A DNA stretch of 64,000 nucleotides from Pseudomonas frederiksbergensis (lineage in GTDB: Bacteria; Pseudomonadota; Gammaproteobacteria; Pseudomonadales; Pseudomonadaceae), in assembly GCF_035751725.1 (NCBI RefSeq), contig NZ_CP142104.1, positions 5,208,001-5,272,000 of the forward strand. The letters run 5' to 3'. Of the stretch, positions 51,369-63,103 are shown piece after piece (position 1 is the stretch's first letter; every line of letters starts with the position of its first letter). The translations under genes were made by a program, and so were the position numbers. The notes beneath the pieces are model-generated. The model was given only the letters and a program-made list of their open reading frames with translations. It was not told where the DNA came from and ran no database searches.

Positions 51369-52298
51369 TCAGCGCCCCAACAACCGTGCCAGCCCAACGC
51401 TCATCGGCGTTTGCTTCGGAACGCGGAAACGCGCCAACAAACGGCCGTTGTCGGCCCGCGAATGGCGGATGTCTCCGGAACGTGCCGGGCCATGGCTGAT
51501 TGCAGGCAAGTCGCCCACCACCACAGCCAGGGCCTGGAGCATCTGCTTGAGGGTTGTCGCCTGGTTCCAGCCGACATTCACCGCGCCCACTTCCACCTCG
51601 GGCTTTTCGATGGCCTGCACCAACACATCCACCAGGTCTTCGACGTAGACAAAGTCCCGAGTCTGCTCGCCATCACCAAACACGGTGATCGGCAGGCCCT
51701 TCTGCGCACGTTCGCTGAAAATGCTGATGACGCCTGAATACGGCGAGGACGGATCCTGGCGCGGGCCGTAGATGTTGAAGAAGCGGAACACCACCGGTTC
51801 GAGGTCGTGCTGGCGACGATAGAAGTCGAAATAGAATTCACTGGCCAATTTGTCCGCCGCGTAAGGCGTGAGCGGCGCCTTGGGCGTGTCTTCACCGATG
51901 GCCTGGCCTTCACCGTTGTTGCCATATACCGCTGCGCTGGAGGCGAACAGCACCCGTTTCACACCGCTCTGGCGCATGGCTTCGCAGACGTTCAGGGTGC
52001 CGATGAAATTGCTTTGGTGCGTGCGCACCGGGTCATCCACCGAGGCTTGCACGGAGGCCACCGCGGCCAGATGCGCCACGGCGCTGCAACCGGCCATGGC
52101 ACGGGCGACGAGCGCGGCATCGGCGACATCGCCTTCAATCAGTTCGAGGGCTGGATTTTCCAGCGGCAGGTTGCTGCGCTTGCCGGTGGACAAGTCATCG
52201 AGAATGCGGACCGAATGCCCTTTTGCGAGCAAGGCGTCGGTCAGGTGCGAACCAATGAAACCCGCGCCGCCGGTGATTAAAACAGGGCCTTCAGCCAT
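51369..52298 (-). CDS. NAD-dependent epimerase/dehydratase
   Basis: This 309-residue extended short-chain dehydrogenase of the UDP-glucose-4-epimerase type has Rossmann motif VLITGGAGFIGSHLTDALLA, the catalytic Tyr/Lys pair in TPYAADKLASEFY (Y-x3-K), and RFFNIYGPRQDPSSPYSGVI for substrate binding. It probably acts on a UDP-sugar in surface polysaccharide synthesis. The ATG at 52298 directly precedes the Rossmann strand and overlaps the end of the upstream RmlD-like gene by eight bases. It matches PAO1 PA4068 in position. Confidence 0.9.
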   Translation of the reverse strand: MAEGPVLITGGAGFIGSHLTDALLAKGHSVRILDDLSTGKRSNLPLENPALELIEGDVADAALVARAMAGCSAVAHLAAVASVQASVDDPVRTHQSNFIGTLNVCEAMRQSGVKRVLFASSAAVYGNNGEGQAIGEDTPKAPLTPYAADKLASEFYFDFYRRQHDLEPVVFRFFNIYGPRQDPSSPYSGVISIFSERAQKGLPITVFGDGEQTRDFVYVEDLVDVLVQAIEKPEVEVGAVNVGWNQATTLKQMLQALAVVVGDLPAISHGPARSGDIRHSRADNGRLLARFRVPKQTPMSVGLARLLGR

Positions 52299-53175
52299 GG
52301 CGATAAAACCTATCCAGTAAGCCCGGGAGTGCTGCGCGCCAGGCGCGGGGCTTGATCCCGAAAGTGTGCAGAATTTTCTTGCAGGCCAGGACTGCGTGCT
52401 GCGGTTCTTCCGCGGCGTCCGGTCTTGCAGCATGGGCCTGGGGTGTGGGCGACTCGATGGCCAGCGGGTGCAATGCGCGGGCTTCGGTGAGAATCGCCTG
52501 GCCTAGCGCCAGCGGCGTAGTCGCCTCATGTCCGGCGTAATGGTAGGTGCCCCACAGCGGCGCCGCGCAATCGAGTTGCTTGAGCACCGAGATGATCACC
52601 CGCGCCGCATCGTCCACCGGCGTCGGATTGCCCCGCCGATCGTCGGCCAGCAACAACTCTTCGGGCTGCTCGGCACGGGCCAGGAAACGGCCAAGGATGC
52701 CGTCGGCGCTGTCGTCCAGCAGCCAGCCAAAACGCAACAGCACATGTTGCGGGCAGGTGGCGCGCACGCTTTGCTCGATGCGCCACAACGCCTGGCCACG
52801 CAGGCCCAGCGGCACGGGCTCGTCCTTTTCGCTGTAGGCGGTGGCCCGAGAGCCATCGAACACGCGATAGCTCGACGGTTGCAGCAGGACAATGTTGTGA
52901 TGCTGGCACAGTTCCGCCAGGCGCTCGACCGCCCGCTCCTGGCTGGCCAGGCGCTGCTCGCTGACGGTTTCAGCCTGGAACCAGTCGAAGTAGTACGCCA
53001 GGTTGATCAGCGCATCCGGCCGGGTGTCGTCGAGCAACTGCGTGAGGCTCGCGGCATCCCAACCGTCTTCAGGTGGGCGGGGGGCAAGAAAACCGATGTC
53101 TTCTTCTGCACCGAGGCGAATCAGCGCCTGCCCAAGGGCATTTCCGCCGCCCAGTAACATAAGGCGCATTCGCAT
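52291..53175 (-). CDS. Sugar-nucleotide reductase, RmlD-like
   Basis: In this 294-residue Rossmann protein of the RmlD_sub_bind type, MRLMLLGGGNALGQALIRLG is the NAD(P)-binding start and RPDALINLAYYFDWFQAETV the typical central part. LRGQALWRIEQSVRA stands where Y-x3-K is expected; the Tyr is not obvious, so catalysis may be altered. It probably works with the epimerase just downstream. The start at 53175 or 53169 is chosen from the Rossmann start. Confidence 0.8.
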   Translation of the reverse strand: MRMRLMLLGGGNALGQALIRLGAEEDIGFLAPRPPEDGWDAASLTQLLDDTRPDALINLAYYFDWFQAETVSEQRLASQERAVERLAELCQHHNIVLLQPSSYRVFDGSRATAYSEKDEPVPLGLRGQALWRIEQSVRATCPQHVLLRFGWLLDDSADGILGRFLARAEQPEELLLADDRRGNPTPVDDAARVIISVLKQLDCAAPLWGTYHYAGHEATTPLALGQAILTEARALHPLAIESPTPQAHAARPDAAEEPQHAVLACKKILHTFGIKPRAWRAALPGLLDRFYRHG

Positions 53176-53365
53176 AAAGTCAGCAGGCCCAGTCTGTTGG
53201 CACAAGAATTTGGTCGACAACGCCCGAGGGCGTCGTCGGAATCGTTGCATTTTGCGGGTTTAGTGCGCAACCGTCATCCGTAATGTGCAGATCGCCGGGT
53301 TGGCCGTCCTTCCAGGCGGTTGCGCCACTTGCATCCACCCCACCCCACCCGCCTAAACTGCCCGT

Positions 53366-56300
53366 ATGAATCTGCCCCTTGCAGCCGACCACGCCATGGC
53401 AGGCTTTCACCCCGCCGTTCGCGCCTGGTTCAGCCAGACCTTCCCGGCGGTCACGGCCGCCCAGGCCCGGGCGTGGCCGTTGATCGGCCAGCGACGTTCG
53501 GTGCTGGTCGCGGCGCCCACCGGCTCGGGCAAGACCCTGACCGCATTTCTCGCGGTGCTGGATGACCTGGTGCACCGCGGCCTGGAACAAGGCGGCCTGC
53601 CGGACCAGACCCTGGTGGTCTATGTCTCGCCGCTCAAGGCCTTGAGCAACGATATCCAGATCAATCTGCAAAATCCCCTGGCCGGCATCACCGAGCAATT
53701 GCAACAGATGGGGTTGCCGCCCCTGCCGATCACCACCGCCGTACGCACCGGCGACACACCGCAAAAAGAACGCTCGGCGATGCGCAAGACCGCGCCGCAC
53801 ATCCTGGTTACCACGCCCGAATCGCTTTATGTGCTGCTCGGCTCCGATTCCGGTCGGCAGATGCTTGCCAGCACGCGCACGGTGATTGTTGATGAAATCC
53901 ATGCGATTGCCGCCAGCAAACGTGGCAGCCACCTGGCCCTGAGCCTGGAACGGCTGCAAGCGCTGTGCGCCGAACCGCTGGTGCGCATCGGCCTGTCTGC
54001 CACGCAAAAGCCCATCGAAGCGGTCTCGCGGTTCCTCGTCGGCGAAGGCCGCACTTGCGAGATCGTCGACATCGGCCACGCCCGCCCACGGGACCTGAAC
54101 ATCGAGGTGCCGCCGGTGCCGCTGTCAGCGGTGATGGCCAATGACGTCTGGGAACTGGTCTACAACCGCCTCGCCGAACTGGCCCGGGCGCACCGAACCA
54201 CGCTGGTGTTCGTCAACACGCGGCGCCTGGCCGAACGCCTGAGTCGCCACCTGAGCGAGCGTTTGGGCAAGGAGGCGGTGGCGGCCCACCATGGCAGCCT
54301 GGCGAAGGAGTTTCGCCTCGACGCCGAGCAACGCCTCAAGCGCGGCGAATTGCAGGTGCTGATCGCCACCGCGTCCCTGGAGCTGGGCATCGACATTGGC
54401 GATGTCGACCTGGTCTGCCAGATCGCCTCGCCCCGTTCGATCTCGGCGTTCCTGCAAAGGGTGGGACGCTCCGGCCATCAGGTCGGCGGCACGCCCAAGG
54501 GGCGCCTGTTCGCCACCACCCGCGACGACTTGATCGAATGCGCCGCCTTGCTCGACTGCGTGCGCCGTGGCGAGCTGGACATCCTGCACATCCCCAAGGC
54601 GCCGTTGGATGTCCTGGCCCAGCAGATCGTCGCCGAGGTCAGTTGCCAGGAATGGCATGAACAGGCGTTGCTGGAGATGTTCCGCCGCGCCTCGCCTTAC
54701 GCAAAGCTGGACGAAGATCATTACCAGGCCCTGCTGCAAATGCTCGCCGAAGGGCTCAATGGCCGACAAGGCGTGCGCAGCGCCTACCTGCACCGCGACG
54801 CCGTCACCCGGACCCTTCGCGGGCGCCGGGGGAGCAAACTGACGGCGGTGACCAGCGGCGGCACTATTCCGGACAACGCCGACTACAGCGTGCTGCTCGA
54901 ACCCCAAGGCTTGAACATCGGCAGCGTCAATGAGGACTTCGCCGTCGAGAGCATCGCCGGCGACGTGTTCCAACTGGGCAATACCTCCTACCGGATCATC
55001 CGCGTCGAGACCGGCCGCGTGCGCGTCGAGGACGCCCAGGGCCAACCGCCGACCATTCCGTTCTGGCTCGGCGAAGCCCCGGGGCGCAGCGCCGAGTTGT
55101 CCCAGGCCGTGGCCCGCCTGCAAGCCCAGCTGGATCAACTGCTCGGCGCCACGCCGGGAGACTTGCAACCGGCCCTCGACTGGCTGACCGGCACCTTGCA
55201 CTTGAACCTCGCCAGCGCCGAACAGATCGTCGATTACCTGGCCCCGGCGCGTCTGGCCTTCGGCGCCCTGCCGTCCCAGGACACCTTGGTGATGGAACGG
55301 TTTTTCGACGAGTCCGGCGGCACGCAACTGATCATCCACGCGCCCTTCGGCAGTCGCATCAATCGCGCCTGGGGCCTGGCCCTGCGCAAGCGCTTCTGCC
55401 GCACCTTCAACTTCGAATTGCAGGCCGCTGCCAGCGAGGACGCTATCGTCCTGTCGCTGTCCACTAGCCACAGCTTCGAACTGGACGAAGTCTGGCGCTA
55501 CCTCAACAGCCAGAGCGCCGAGCAGATCCTGGTCCAGGCGGTGCTGGACGCGCCGCTGTTCGGCGTGCGCTGGCGCTGGAACGCCGGCGTGGCCCTGGCG
55601 TTGCCGCGCTACACCGGTGGACGCAAAGTCGCGCCGCAGATCCAGCGCATGAAAAGTGAGGATTTGATCGCCAGCGTATTCCCGGACCAGATCGCCTGCC
55701 TGGAGAACCTGGCCGGAGAGCGTGAAATCCCCGACCACCCGCTGGTGGAACAGACCCTCGACGATTGCCTGCACGAAGCCATGGACAGCGAAGGCTGGCT
55801 GGCCCTGCTGCGGCGCATGGAAGCGGGCACGATTCGCCTGGTCAGCCGCGACCTGCCTGCACCCTCGCCTTTGGCGGCAGAAATCCTCAGCGCTCGGCCC
55901 TACACCTTTCTTGACGACGCGCCGCTGGAGGAGCGCCGCACCCAAGCGGTGATCAACCGGCGCTGGAGTGATCCGCAATCCACCGACGACCTCGGTGCGC
56001 TGGACGCCGAGGCCATCCAGGCCGTGCGGGAAGAGGCCTGGCCGACGCCGACCAATGTCGATGAAATCCACGAAGCGCTGATGAGCCTGGCCTGCATCGC
56101 CGACAGCGAGGCCAGCGCCGAACCGTCGTGGCTGGACGGTTTGCGGACCCTGGCCGAGCGCGGTCGCGCCAGCCACATTCAGATCAGTGACGAGCGCGGC
56201 CTATGGGTACCGCTGGAGCGGCTGACGTGCCTGCAGGCGATTTATCCACAAGCCCAATGGCAGCCGCCGCTGACACCGCTGCCGGGTTTTGATGAACCGT

Positions 56301-57685
56301 GGGGTAGCGACGAGGCCATGGTGGAAGTGCTCCGCGCGCGGCTCAGTGCCTTTGGCCCGCAGCCGTTGAGCGCAATCGCCTACCCGCTCGGGCTGTCGCC
56401 GGCACAAGCGACCCAGGCCCTGGCCCAGCTCGAACAACAAGGGTACGTGCTGCGCGGTCGCTTCACGCCGGGCACCGCCCAGGAGGAATGGTGCGAGCGA
56501 CACCTGCTGGCACGGATCCACCGCTACACGGTCAAGCGCCTGCGCCGGGAAATCGAGCCGGTGATGCTGCAGGATTTCATGCGGTTCCTGTTCGACTGGC
56601 AACATCTGTCGTCGTCCAGCCAGGGCCGGGGCAGCGCCGTGCTGCCGTCCATCATCAGCCAGTTCGAAGGCTACCCGGCTGCCGCCTCGGCCTGGGACAG
56701 CGACCTTTTGCCGGCGCGGATCAAGGACTATTCACCAAGCTGGCTCGACGAACTGTGCCGCAGCGGCAAGTTCGTCTGGACGCGCCTGAGCGCCCGCCAG
56801 AAGTTGTCCACAAGCGCTTTGCGCAGCACGCCGATCGTGTTGCTGCCGCGCGCCAAGGTCGCGCTCTGGAGCAGCCTGGCTGAGCAGACGCCAGTCGGCG
56901 AGCTGTCGCCCAGGACACAGAAAGTCCATCAGGCATTGAGTGAACATGGCGCCTTGTTTTTCGATGAGCTGCTGCACGAGGCGCACCTGCTGCGCAGCGG
57001 GCTGGAAACCGCCTTGCAGGAATTGGTCGGCGCCGGGCTGGTGAACGCCGACAGCTTCGCCGGGCTGCGGGCCTTGATCACCCCCGCCAGCAAACGCCAG
57101 GCCCGCAGTAGCCGGCGCGGGCGCGGGGCGTTTGTCGGCGGCATGGACGATGCCGGGCGCTGGGCCTTGCTGCGCCGTAGTTCGCCAACGCCAGGGGCAG
57201 AACCCGGCAACCGGCCCGCGCCCACGCCACCCGACACCCTGGAACACATCGCCATGACCCTGCTGCGCCGTTATGGGGTGGTGTTCTGGCGCTTGCTGGA
57301 GCGTGAAGCCGATTGGCTGCCGAGCTGGCGTGAGTTGCTGCGCACGTTTCATCGGTTGGAGGCACGGGGCGAGATTCGTGGCGGGCGTTTCGTCAGCGGG
57401 CTGGCCGGGGAACAATTCGCCTTGCCCGAAGCCATCCCGCTGCTGCGCGACGCAAGGCGTCGGCCCACCGATGGCAGCCTGGTGGCGGTGTGCGGGGTTG
57501 ATCCCTTGAACCTCGCCGGCACCCTGCTTCCAGGGGCGAAAGTACCGGCACTGGCGAGCAATCGGCTGGTGTATCGGGATGGGTTGCCGGTGGCGGCACT
57601 GGTTGCGGGCAAGCAACATCTGTTTGTGGGGTTGGATGCCCAAGCGATGGCGGAGATTCGCGCCAAGCTGATTCAACACCTTTAG
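53366..57685 (+). CDS. lhr: Large DEAD/DEAH-box helicase Lhr
   Basis: This 1439-residue superfamily 2 helicase has Walker A APTGSGKT (residues 50-57), motif II DEIH near 178, motif [11 protein letters not shown] near residue 370, then a winged-helix/Lhr-core and a long C-terminal extension typical of the long bacterial Lhr proteins (E. coli about 1538 residues). It translocates 3'-5' on single-stranded DNA and unwinds RNA:DNA hybrids; in vivo role is linked to DNA repair. A single-gene unit; ends seven bases from the convergent mscS-like stop. Confidence 0.96.
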   Translation: MNLPLAADHAMAGFHPAVRAWFSQTFPAVTAAQARAWPLIGQRRSVLVAAPTGSGKTLTAFLAVLDDLVHRGLEQGGLPDQTLVVYVSPLKALSNDIQINLQNPLAGITEQLQQMGLPPLPITTAVRTGDTPQKERSAMRKTAPHILVTTPESLYVLLGSDSGRQMLASTRTVIVDEIHAIAASKRGSHLALSLERLQALCAEPLVRIGLSATQKPIEAVSRFLVGEGRTCEIVDIGHARPRDLNIEVPPVPLSAVMANDVWELVYNRLAELARAHRTTLVFVNTRRLAERLSRHLSERLGKEAVAAHHGSLAKEFRLDAEQRLKRGELQVLIATASLELGIDIGDVDLVCQIASPRSISAFLQRVGRSGHQVGGTPKGRLFATTRDDLIECAALLDCVRRGELDILHIPKAPLDVLAQQIVAEVSCQEWHEQALLEMFRRASPYAKLDEDHYQALLQMLAEGLNGRQGVRSAYLHRDAVTRTLRGRRGSKLTAVTSGGTIPDNADYSVLLEPQGLNIGSVNEDFAVESIAGDVFQLGNTSYRIIRVETGRVRVEDAQGQPPTIPFWLGEAPGRSAELSQAVARLQAQLDQLLGATPGDLQPALDWLTGTLHLNLASAEQIVDYLAPARLAFGALPSQDTLVMERFFDESGGTQLIIHAPFGSRINRAWGLALRKRFCRTFNFELQAAASEDAIVLSLSTSHSFELDEVWRYLNSQSAEQILVQAVLDAPLFGVRWRWNAGVALALPRYTGGRKVAPQIQRMKSEDLIASVFPDQIACLENLAGEREIPDHPLVEQTLDDCLHEAMDSEGWLALLRRMEAGTIRLVSRDLPAPSPLAAEILSARPYTFLDDAPLEERRTQAVINRRWSDPQSTDDLGALDAEAIQAVREEAWPTPTNVDEIHEALMSLACIADSEASAEPSWLDGLRTLAERGRASHIQISDERGLWVPLERLTCLQAIYPQAQWQPPLTPLPGFDEPWGSDEAMVEVLRARLSAFGPQPLSAIAYPLGLSPAQATQALAQLEQQGYVLRGRFTPGTAQEEWCERHLLARIHRYTVKRLRREIEPVMLQDFMRFLFDWQHLSSSSQGRGSAVLPSIISQFEGYPAAASAWDSDLLPARIKDYSPSWLDELCRSGKFVWTRLSARQKLSTSALRSTPIVLLPRAKVALWSSLAEQTPVGELSPRTQKVHQALSEHGALFFDELLHEAHLLRSGLETALQELVGAGLVNADSFAGLRALITPASKRQARSSRRGRGAFVGGMDDAGRWALLRRSSPTPGAEPGNRPAPTPPDTLEHIAMTLLRRYGVVFWRLLEREADWLPSWRELLRTFHRLEARGEIRGGRFVSGLAGEQFALPEAIPLLRDARRRPTDGSLVAVCGVDPLNLAGTLLPGAKVPALASNRLVYRDGLPVAALVAGKQHLFVGLDAQAMAEIRAKLIQHL

Positions 57686-57691
57686 CCACGG

Positions 57692-59803
57692 TTATCGGGC
57701 AGGCTGATCGGAAGGCTTCGAGGGTGCCTGCGTCGAAGGCGCTGAATTTTCGACTTGCGTATCCAACCGCTTCGGCAATACCACCTGCTGTGGATAAGTC
57801 TGCGCGAAGTGCACCGACGGTTCGTTATCCACAAGCTTTTTCAACCGCTGGTTGAACGCCCGGCTCACGGCGTACTGCCCGCCCGAGACCGTGCGAAACT
57901 GGGCGGTGAGGACCACGCCGTTGAGGTCCATCTTGTCCACGCCGAATACATCCAGCGGCCCTTGCAGGTTGAACTTGAGGAACGGGTCCTCGGAAATCGA
58001 ATCGCCGGCTTCACGGATCAGTTCGATGGCGCGGTCCACGTCGGTGTCGTAGGTGAACTGCACCGAGAAAAATGCAAAGGCGAATTGCCGGGATTGGTTG
58101 GTCACGGCCTTGATTTGCCCGAACGGCACCGAATGCACGAAACCCTTGCCGTCGCGCAGGCGCAGGGTGCGGATGGTCAGGCCTTCGACGGTGCCGGCGT
58201 GGCCGGAACTGAGCACCACCCAGTCGCCGATAGACAGCGTGTCCTCGATGATGATGAACAGCCCGGTGATCACGTCCTGCACCAGTTGCTGCGAACCGAA
58301 ACCGATCGCCAGCCCCACCACGCCCGCACCGGCGAGCAATGGCGCGACGTTGATGCCGAGGTTGGCCATGGTGGTGATCGCGCAAATCACCACCAGGATT
58401 ATTTTGGCCGCGTTGCGCAGCAGCGGCAGGATGGTCTTGACCCGTGTGCTGGGCGCACGGGCGCCGCGCTTGTTGAGTGGTGGCTTCAGCGCTTCCTGGA
58501 TCGCCGTGTCGAGCACCACCCACGTCAGCCAAGTCACCAGGAAAATCAGCCCGATGCGACTGAGGGAGTCGCTGATCGCCCGTCCCACGGCGTTGCGTGA
58601 GGCGAACTCAAACAGCGACACGCCCCAGATCCGCCCGAGGATCTCGATGAACGCCACCGCCATGACGATGCGCAACAACGCGTGCAACAGGCTCAACAGC
58701 CGCCCTTTGTAGGCGCTGTTGCGCTGGATGGCCTCGGCTTTGGGCGACTTGAAGACATGCTGGAACACGGTGCTGAGAAACACCGTCGCGATCAGCAGGA
58801 TCGTGGTGAACAAGGCACAACGCAGGGCTTTCTGGTTGTCCTCGCCGACCCCGATCAGGCTCACCGCCGACACCAGCACCATCAGCAGGATCGGCCAGTA
58901 CCAGAGACCGGAAAAGATCCGCAGCGATTCCTGCAACGCCGGTTGCTTGAGACGCTGGGCCAGCGGCCGATTGCGGATCAGGTGGGCCACCGGCCGGCGC
59001 ATGTGGATCACCAGCCAGCCAAAGATCATCGAAGCCGACAGCCCGGTGAAGACCGCGATGCTGCTGGTGATATTGCCGCCCAGCTGCCGAGCGATCTGCG
59101 GGCTGGTCAAGGCATCGCTGAGCGCGGCCAGGAAGCCGATCATGAACAACGGCCGCGGGCTGAATCGACGGAGGATCGCCACCGCTCGCCGTTTGTGGCC
59201 GCCATTGAACATCACGATCACGCAGAGCAGCACCGAGGTGGAAACGATGCCGCTGCTGGTGGCGTAGGCGAAACACAACGCCAAGGCCCGGCCAACCGAG
59301 ACTTGCAGGAAATGGCTGACATAGAGGGTCAGCGGCAGGCACGCCACGGCAGGCAACGTGTAGGGCAGCAGGTAGCCGAGCAGGTCCAGCACCCGCTGGC
59401 GAGTGCGTAGCCAGCGGCGCCGACTCAAGCGGCGCACCAGCAATCGCGCGCCGGTCCATATCAGCGCAAACGTCCCCAGCCACACGCCGGAGAGCAACAG
59501 GAAATCGCCCGCCACGCGCCAAGAGGAACGGGAGGTCTGGTCCACCAGCCGATCCACCTCGTCCACCGCCCGATCCGCCCGCAGGCGCCAGGCGTCCACC
59601 AGGCTCTGGTCGAGGTCGAGCTTGTCCTGGACATCGTCGATGCTGGAACTGATGGCCCCCAACAAGCCGCCTTGCACCAACGGCTCAGGCTCGGCCGGGG
59701 CTTCGGCGGGTTTGGAGATGCCGGGGACCGCAGCGGTCCCGTAGGCGCTGGTGCCGGTCATGGCCAGCAGCAACAGCAGCAATACAGCGCTCAATCGAGA
59801 CAA
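57692..59803 (-). CDS. Mechanosensitive ion channel of the MscS family, YbiO-like
   Basis: This channel of about 703 residues has a signal peptide (LSAVLLLLLLAMTGTSAYG), a periplasmic stretch with coiled coil (SSIDDVQDKLDLDQSLVDAW), about 11 membrane helices and the MscS core: pore helix region VAPLLAGAGVVGLAIGFGSQ, then QLVQDVITGLFIIIEDTLSI and the beta domain GDWVVLSSGHAGTVEGLTIR. It opens at hypo-osmotic shock. A TTG at 59803 with AAGGAG upstream is my preferred start; an ATG at 59848 would extend it by 15 residues. The REPIN-like element and DUF72 promoter lie upstream. Confidence 0.9.
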   Translation of the reverse strand: MSRLSAVLLLLLLAMTGTSAYGTAAVPGISKPAEAPAEPEPLVQGGLLGAISSSIDDVQDKLDLDQSLVDAWRLRADRAVDEVDRLVDQTSRSSWRVAGDFLLLSGVWLGTFALIWTGARLLVRRLSRRRWLRTRQRVLDLLGYLLPYTLPAVACLPLTLYVSHFLQVSVGRALALCFAYATSSGIVSTSVLLCVIVMFNGGHKRRAVAILRRFSPRPLFMIGFLAALSDALTSPQIARQLGGNITSSIAVFTGLSASMIFGWLVIHMRRPVAHLIRNRPLAQRLKQPALQESLRIFSGLWYWPILLMVLVSAVSLIGVGEDNQKALRCALFTTILLIATVFLSTVFQHVFKSPKAEAIQRNSAYKGRLLSLLHALLRIVMAVAFIEILGRIWGVSLFEFASRNAVGRAISDSLSRIGLIFLVTWLTWVVLDTAIQEALKPPLNKRGARAPSTRVKTILPLLRNAAKIILVVICAITTMANLGINVAPLLAGAGVVGLAIGFGSQQLVQDVITGLFIIIEDTLSIGDWVVLSSGHAGTVEGLTIRTLRLRDGKGFVHSVPFGQIKAVTNQSRQFAFAFFSVQFTYDTDVDRAIELIREAGDSISEDPFLKFNLQGPLDVFGVDKMDLNGVVLTAQFRTVSGGQYAVSRAFNQRLKKLVDNEPSVHFAQTYPQQVVLPKRLDTQVENSAPSTQAPSKPSDQPAR

Positions 59804-59887
59804 GACGCAGGGCTCCTTCACGGGGGTCGGTAAGGAACTGATCAACATCAGGCCGGCAAGTTCGCTCTCAAGGGCAATACAAATACC

Positions 59888-59961
59888 TTGTGGCAAGGGG
59901 ATTTCCCCTCGCCACAAGACCCGTTCCCTGCGCGACGCGGCGGGGACTCCCTCGCCACAGA
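59888..59961. repeat. REPIN-like element between mscS-like and DUF72 genes
   Basis: TTGTGGCAAGGGGA / TCCCCTCGCCACAA hairpin at 59888-59917 (one G-T wobble) is followed by a half element GGGGACTCCCTCGCCACAGA ending at 59961. It is a REP singlet plus a decayed partner in the divergent gap. Confidence 0.75.
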
Positions 59962-60066
59962 ATCCGCTCAGCTCCCTCCGCCGGTAAGACCACCGAAACT
60001 TTCCAGCCCGCCCGGCGGTCATCAAAAGACACAGGCGGTACGAGGTCATTGGCACGGGAGGGATAC

Positions 60067-60993
60067 ATGACGGCGATCCACATTGGCATTTCCGGTTGGC
60101 GCTACACGCCTTGGCGGGGAGACTTCTACCCCAAGGGGCTGGCGCAGAAACGGGAACTGCAATTCGCCTCTCGAGCGGTCAACAGCATCGAGATCAATGG
60201 ATCGTTCTACGCCCTGCAACGTCCCGAGCGGTATGCCCAGTGGTACGCCGAGACACCGCCGGACTTCGTGTTCAGCGTCAAGGCGCCGCGCTTCATCACC
60301 CACATCAAGCGCCTGCGCGACATTCACAAGCCGTTGGCGAATTTCTTCGCTTCCGGGGTGCTGGAGCTCAAGGAAAAACTCGGCGCCATCCTCTGGCAGT
60401 TTCCGCCCAGCTTCAAATTCGATCCCGAGCTCTTTGAAGATTTCCTCAAGCAATTGCCCCACGATACCCAGGCCGCCGCCGCATTGGCCCGGGAGCACGA
60501 GTCGCGCCTGGACGGCCATGCCAGCACCGAGACGGACAAAAAGCGCCCGCTGCGCCATGCCGTGGAAATTCGCCACGATAGCTTTATCGACCCACGCTTC
60601 GTCGCCCTGCTCAAACGCTACGACGTCGCACTTGTGGTCGCGGATACTGCCGGGAAATGGCCCTATCGCGAGGACGTGACCAGCGACTTCGTCTACCTGC
60701 GCCTGCACGGTGCCGAAGAGTTGTACGCCAGCGGCTACACCGACGAAGCGCTCAAGCGCTGGGGTGACCGGATCGAGGCCTGGAGCCACGGCACACAGCC
60801 GAGCGACGCACAGTTGATCGATCCGAAAAAAAAGCCCCGGGCGCGCAAGAGCCGGGAAGTGTTCTGCTATTTCGACAACGACATCAAAGTCCGCGCGCCC
60901 TACGACGCGCGTCACCTGCTGGAGCGCTTCGACCTGGACAAGAATCTCGCCACCGCTCCCGGTGTGCGCCCGGCAGAAGGAGTGTTGCCATGA
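60067..60993 (+). CDS. DUF72 domain protein, YecE-like
   Basis: In this 308-residue TIM-barrel-like protein, the first strand and loop [20 protein letters not shown] is diagnostic, as are [20 protein letters not shown] and [20 protein letters not shown]. The function of the family is unknown; a hydrolase or nuclease role has been proposed from the fold. GGGAGGGA lies before the ATG. It overlaps the EEP gene by four bases and so heads the ybhPON-like set; E. coli has no such linkage. Confidence 0.9.
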   Translation: MTAIHIGISGWRYTPWRGDFYPKGLAQKRELQFASRAVNSIEINGSFYALQRPERYAQWYAETPPDFVFSVKAPRFITHIKRLRDIHKPLANFFASGVLELKEKLGAILWQFPPSFKFDPELFEDFLKQLPHDTQAAAALAREHESRLDGHASTETDKKRPLRHAVEIRHDSFIDPRFVALLKRYDVALVVADTAGKWPYREDVTSDFVYLRLHGAEELYASGYTDEALKRWGDRIEAWSHGTQPSDAQLIDPKKKPRARKSREVFCYFDNDIKVRAPYDARHLLERFDLDKNLATAPGVRPAEGVLP

Positions 60994-61808
60994 GCACGCC
61001 AGAATCGAGCGAAGCCACCCGCGAGCCGTTGCAGGATTCGGCGCAGCGGCTGCTCGATCAAGTCAATCGATTCACGGTGCTGACGGTCAATACGCACAAA
61101 GGCTTCACCGCGCTGAACCGACGTTTCATCCTGCCGGAACTGCGCGAAGCGGTGCGCAGCGTGTCGGCCGACGTGGTGTTCCTGCAAGAAGTGCATGGCG
61201 CCCATGAGCACCATCCCCAGCGCTACAGCAACTGGCCGAGCATTCCGCAATATGAATTCCTCGCCGACACCCTCTGGCCGCAGTTCGCCTACGGGCGCAA
61301 CGCCGTGTACCCCGCAGGTGACCATGGCAACGCGTTGCTGTCGAAATTCCAGATCATCCGCCACGACAACCTCGACGTGTCCATCAGCGGCCATGAAAGC
61401 CGCGGCATGCTGCACAGCGTGTTGCGCCTGCCGAACGGCGATGGGGGGCGGGATGTGCATGCGATTTGCGTCCATCTGGGGCTGCGCGAAGGCCATCGTG
61501 TCGCACAGTTGAAGTTGCTTTGCCAACGCCTGGGCGAGCTGCCACCCGAGGCCCCCGTGATTGTCGCGGGGGATTTCAACGATTGGCGCGGCAAGGCCAA
61601 TGACTTGCTCGCGCCCTGCGGCTTGCGCGAAGTTTTCGCCGAACAGTGGGGCAAACCGGCCCGCAGTTTTCCGGCACGCCTGCCCATCCTGCGGCTGGAC
61701 CGCATCTATGTGCGCAACCTCAAGGCCCATCACGCCCAAGTCCTGAATGTACGGCCCTGGTCGCACCTTTCCGACCACGCACCGCTGTCGGTGGAGATCG
61801 AATTATGA
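60990..61808 (+). CDS. ybhP: Endonuclease/exonuclease/phosphatase family protein, YbhP-like
   Basis: This 272-residue EEP-fold phosphoesterase has [20 protein letters not shown], catalytic Glu in [13 protein letters not shown], a H-x-x-L/G region [22 protein letters not shown] (D-x-N) and a terminal [11 protein letters not shown]. It could hydrolyse a phospholipid or nucleic acid; YbhP is uncharacterised. Coupled by ATGA to clsB, as in E. coli ybhP-ybhO. Confidence 0.9.
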   Translation: MSTPESSEATREPLQDSAQRLLDQVNRFTVLTVNTHKGFTALNRRFILPELREAVRSVSADVVFLQEVHGAHEHHPQRYSNWPSIPQYEFLADTLWPQFAYGRNAVYPAGDHGNALLSKFQIIRHDNLDVSISGHESRGMLHSVLRLPNGDGGRDVHAICVHLGLREGHRVAQLKLLCQRLGELPPEAPVIVAGDFNDWRGKANDLLAPCGLREVFAEQWGKPARSFPARLPILRLDRIYVRNLKAHHAQVLNVRPWSHLSDHAPLSVEIEL

Positions 61809-63103
61809 GCGCGACGATGAACAAGGCAACGGTGGAAAAAGTCGAGGTGCCGCCGACCGAACGCAACCCGGCGCTGGCCGATATCGAATACGGCTGGCAC
61901 GGCAATAACCGCGTCACGCTCCTGGAAAACGGCGAGGAATATTTCCCACGGGTTTTCGAGGCGATTCGCCGGGCCCAGGAAGAAATTCTCCTGGAGACGT
62001 TCATTCTGTTCGAGGACAAGGTCGGCTTCGAACTGCGGGACCTCTTGGTGGATGCGGCCAAGCGCGGCGTACGCATCACCGTCAACCTCGACGGGTTCGG
62101 TTGCGGCGAGCTGACCACCGACTTCCTGGCCTCGTTGAGCGATGCCGGGATACGCCTGCAGATGTTCGATCCGGCCCCGCGGCACTTGGGCATCCGCACC
62201 AACTGGTTCCGCCGCCTGCACCGCAAGATCGTGGTGGTGGATGGCGTGATCGCATTCATCGGCGGGATTAACTTTTCCGCTGACCACCTGGGCGACTTCG
62301 GCCCCGAAGCCAAGCAGGATTATTCGGTGGAAATCAAAGGCCCGGCGGTGGTGGACATCCATCACTTCGCGCTGCTGCAAACCGGGCGTCCGGCCCGGGC
62401 CAAGTATTGGTGGCAACGTCGCCGCAGCCGCCGCACCGAGCTGGCCTTCAATGACCATGACGGCCAGGTGCGCCTGGTCTATCGCGATAACCACGAGCAT
62501 CAAACCGACATCGAGGAGGTCTACCTGCAAGTGCTGCGCAGCGCCCGGCGCCGGGTGGTAATTGCCAATGCCTATTTCTTCCCCGGTTATCGGTTGTTGC
62601 GCGAGATCCGTAATGCCGCGCGACGTGGTGTGGAGGTGCGGCTGATCCTGCAAGGGCAACCGGACATGATGATCGCCAAGCTCGCGGCACGGATGCTCTA
62701 CAACTATCTGCTCAAGGCCGGCGTGACGATCTATGAATATTGCGAGCGACCGCTGCACGGCAAGGTCGCCCTGGTGGATGAGGACTGGAGCACCGTCGGT
62801 TCGAGCAACCTCGACCCGTTGAGCCTGTCGCTGAACCTGGAAGCCAACGTGCTGATCCGCGACCGCGGGTTTAACCGCGAACTGTTCGAGCGCCTCGATC
62901 ACTTGAGCCGCAATCACTGCACTGTCATGCCGGAGAACCATGCCCCGCGTGGGCTGCTCTGGCGCATGACCATCGGTTTCATGGTGTTCCACTTCCTGCG
63001 TCATTTTCCGGCTTGGGCCGGATGGCTGCCGGCCCATAAACCGCGTCTGAAACCTTTTTCACCGCCGACGGCGGTCCGGAGCGAACCCCATGAACCACTC
63101 TGA
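61805..63103 (+). CDS. clsB: Cardiolipin synthase B
   Basis: This 432-residue phospholipase-D-family enzyme makes cardiolipin from two phosphatidylglycerols (ClsB can also use other alcohols to make PG). Two HKD motifs are seen: HRKIVVVDG near residue 140 and [20 protein letters not shown] near residue 318. A C-terminal hydrophobic stretch ([20 protein letters not shown]) may anchor it. The start at 61805 overlaps the ybhP stop; an upstream frame to 61646 is a shadow. Confidence 0.95.
   Translation: MSATMNKATVEKVEVPPTERNPALADIEYGWHGNNRVTLLENGEEYFPRVFEAIRRAQEEILLETFILFEDKVGFELRDLLVDAAKRGVRITVNLDGFGCGELTTDFLASLSDAGIRLQMFDPAPRHLGIRTNWFRRLHRKIVVVDGVIAFIGGINFSADHLGDFGPEAKQDYSVEIKGPAVVDIHHFALLQTGRPARAKYWWQRRRSRRTELAFNDHDGQVRLVYRDNHEHQTDIEEVYLQVLRSARRRVVIANAYFFPGYRLLREIRNAARRGVEVRLILQGQPDMMIAKLAARMLYNYLLKAGVTIYEYCERPLHGKVALVDEDWSTVGSSNLDPLSLSLNLEANVLIRDRGFNRELFERLDHLSRNHCTVMPENHAPRGLLWRMTIGFMVFHFLRHFPAWAGWLPAHKPRLKPFSPPTAVRSEPHEPL

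Noticed and set aside
54125..56176. 683-codon minus-strand frame inside lhr
   Set aside because: Antisense shadow of the helicase; His/Gln/Gly-rich, no recognisable fold, no ribosome binding site.
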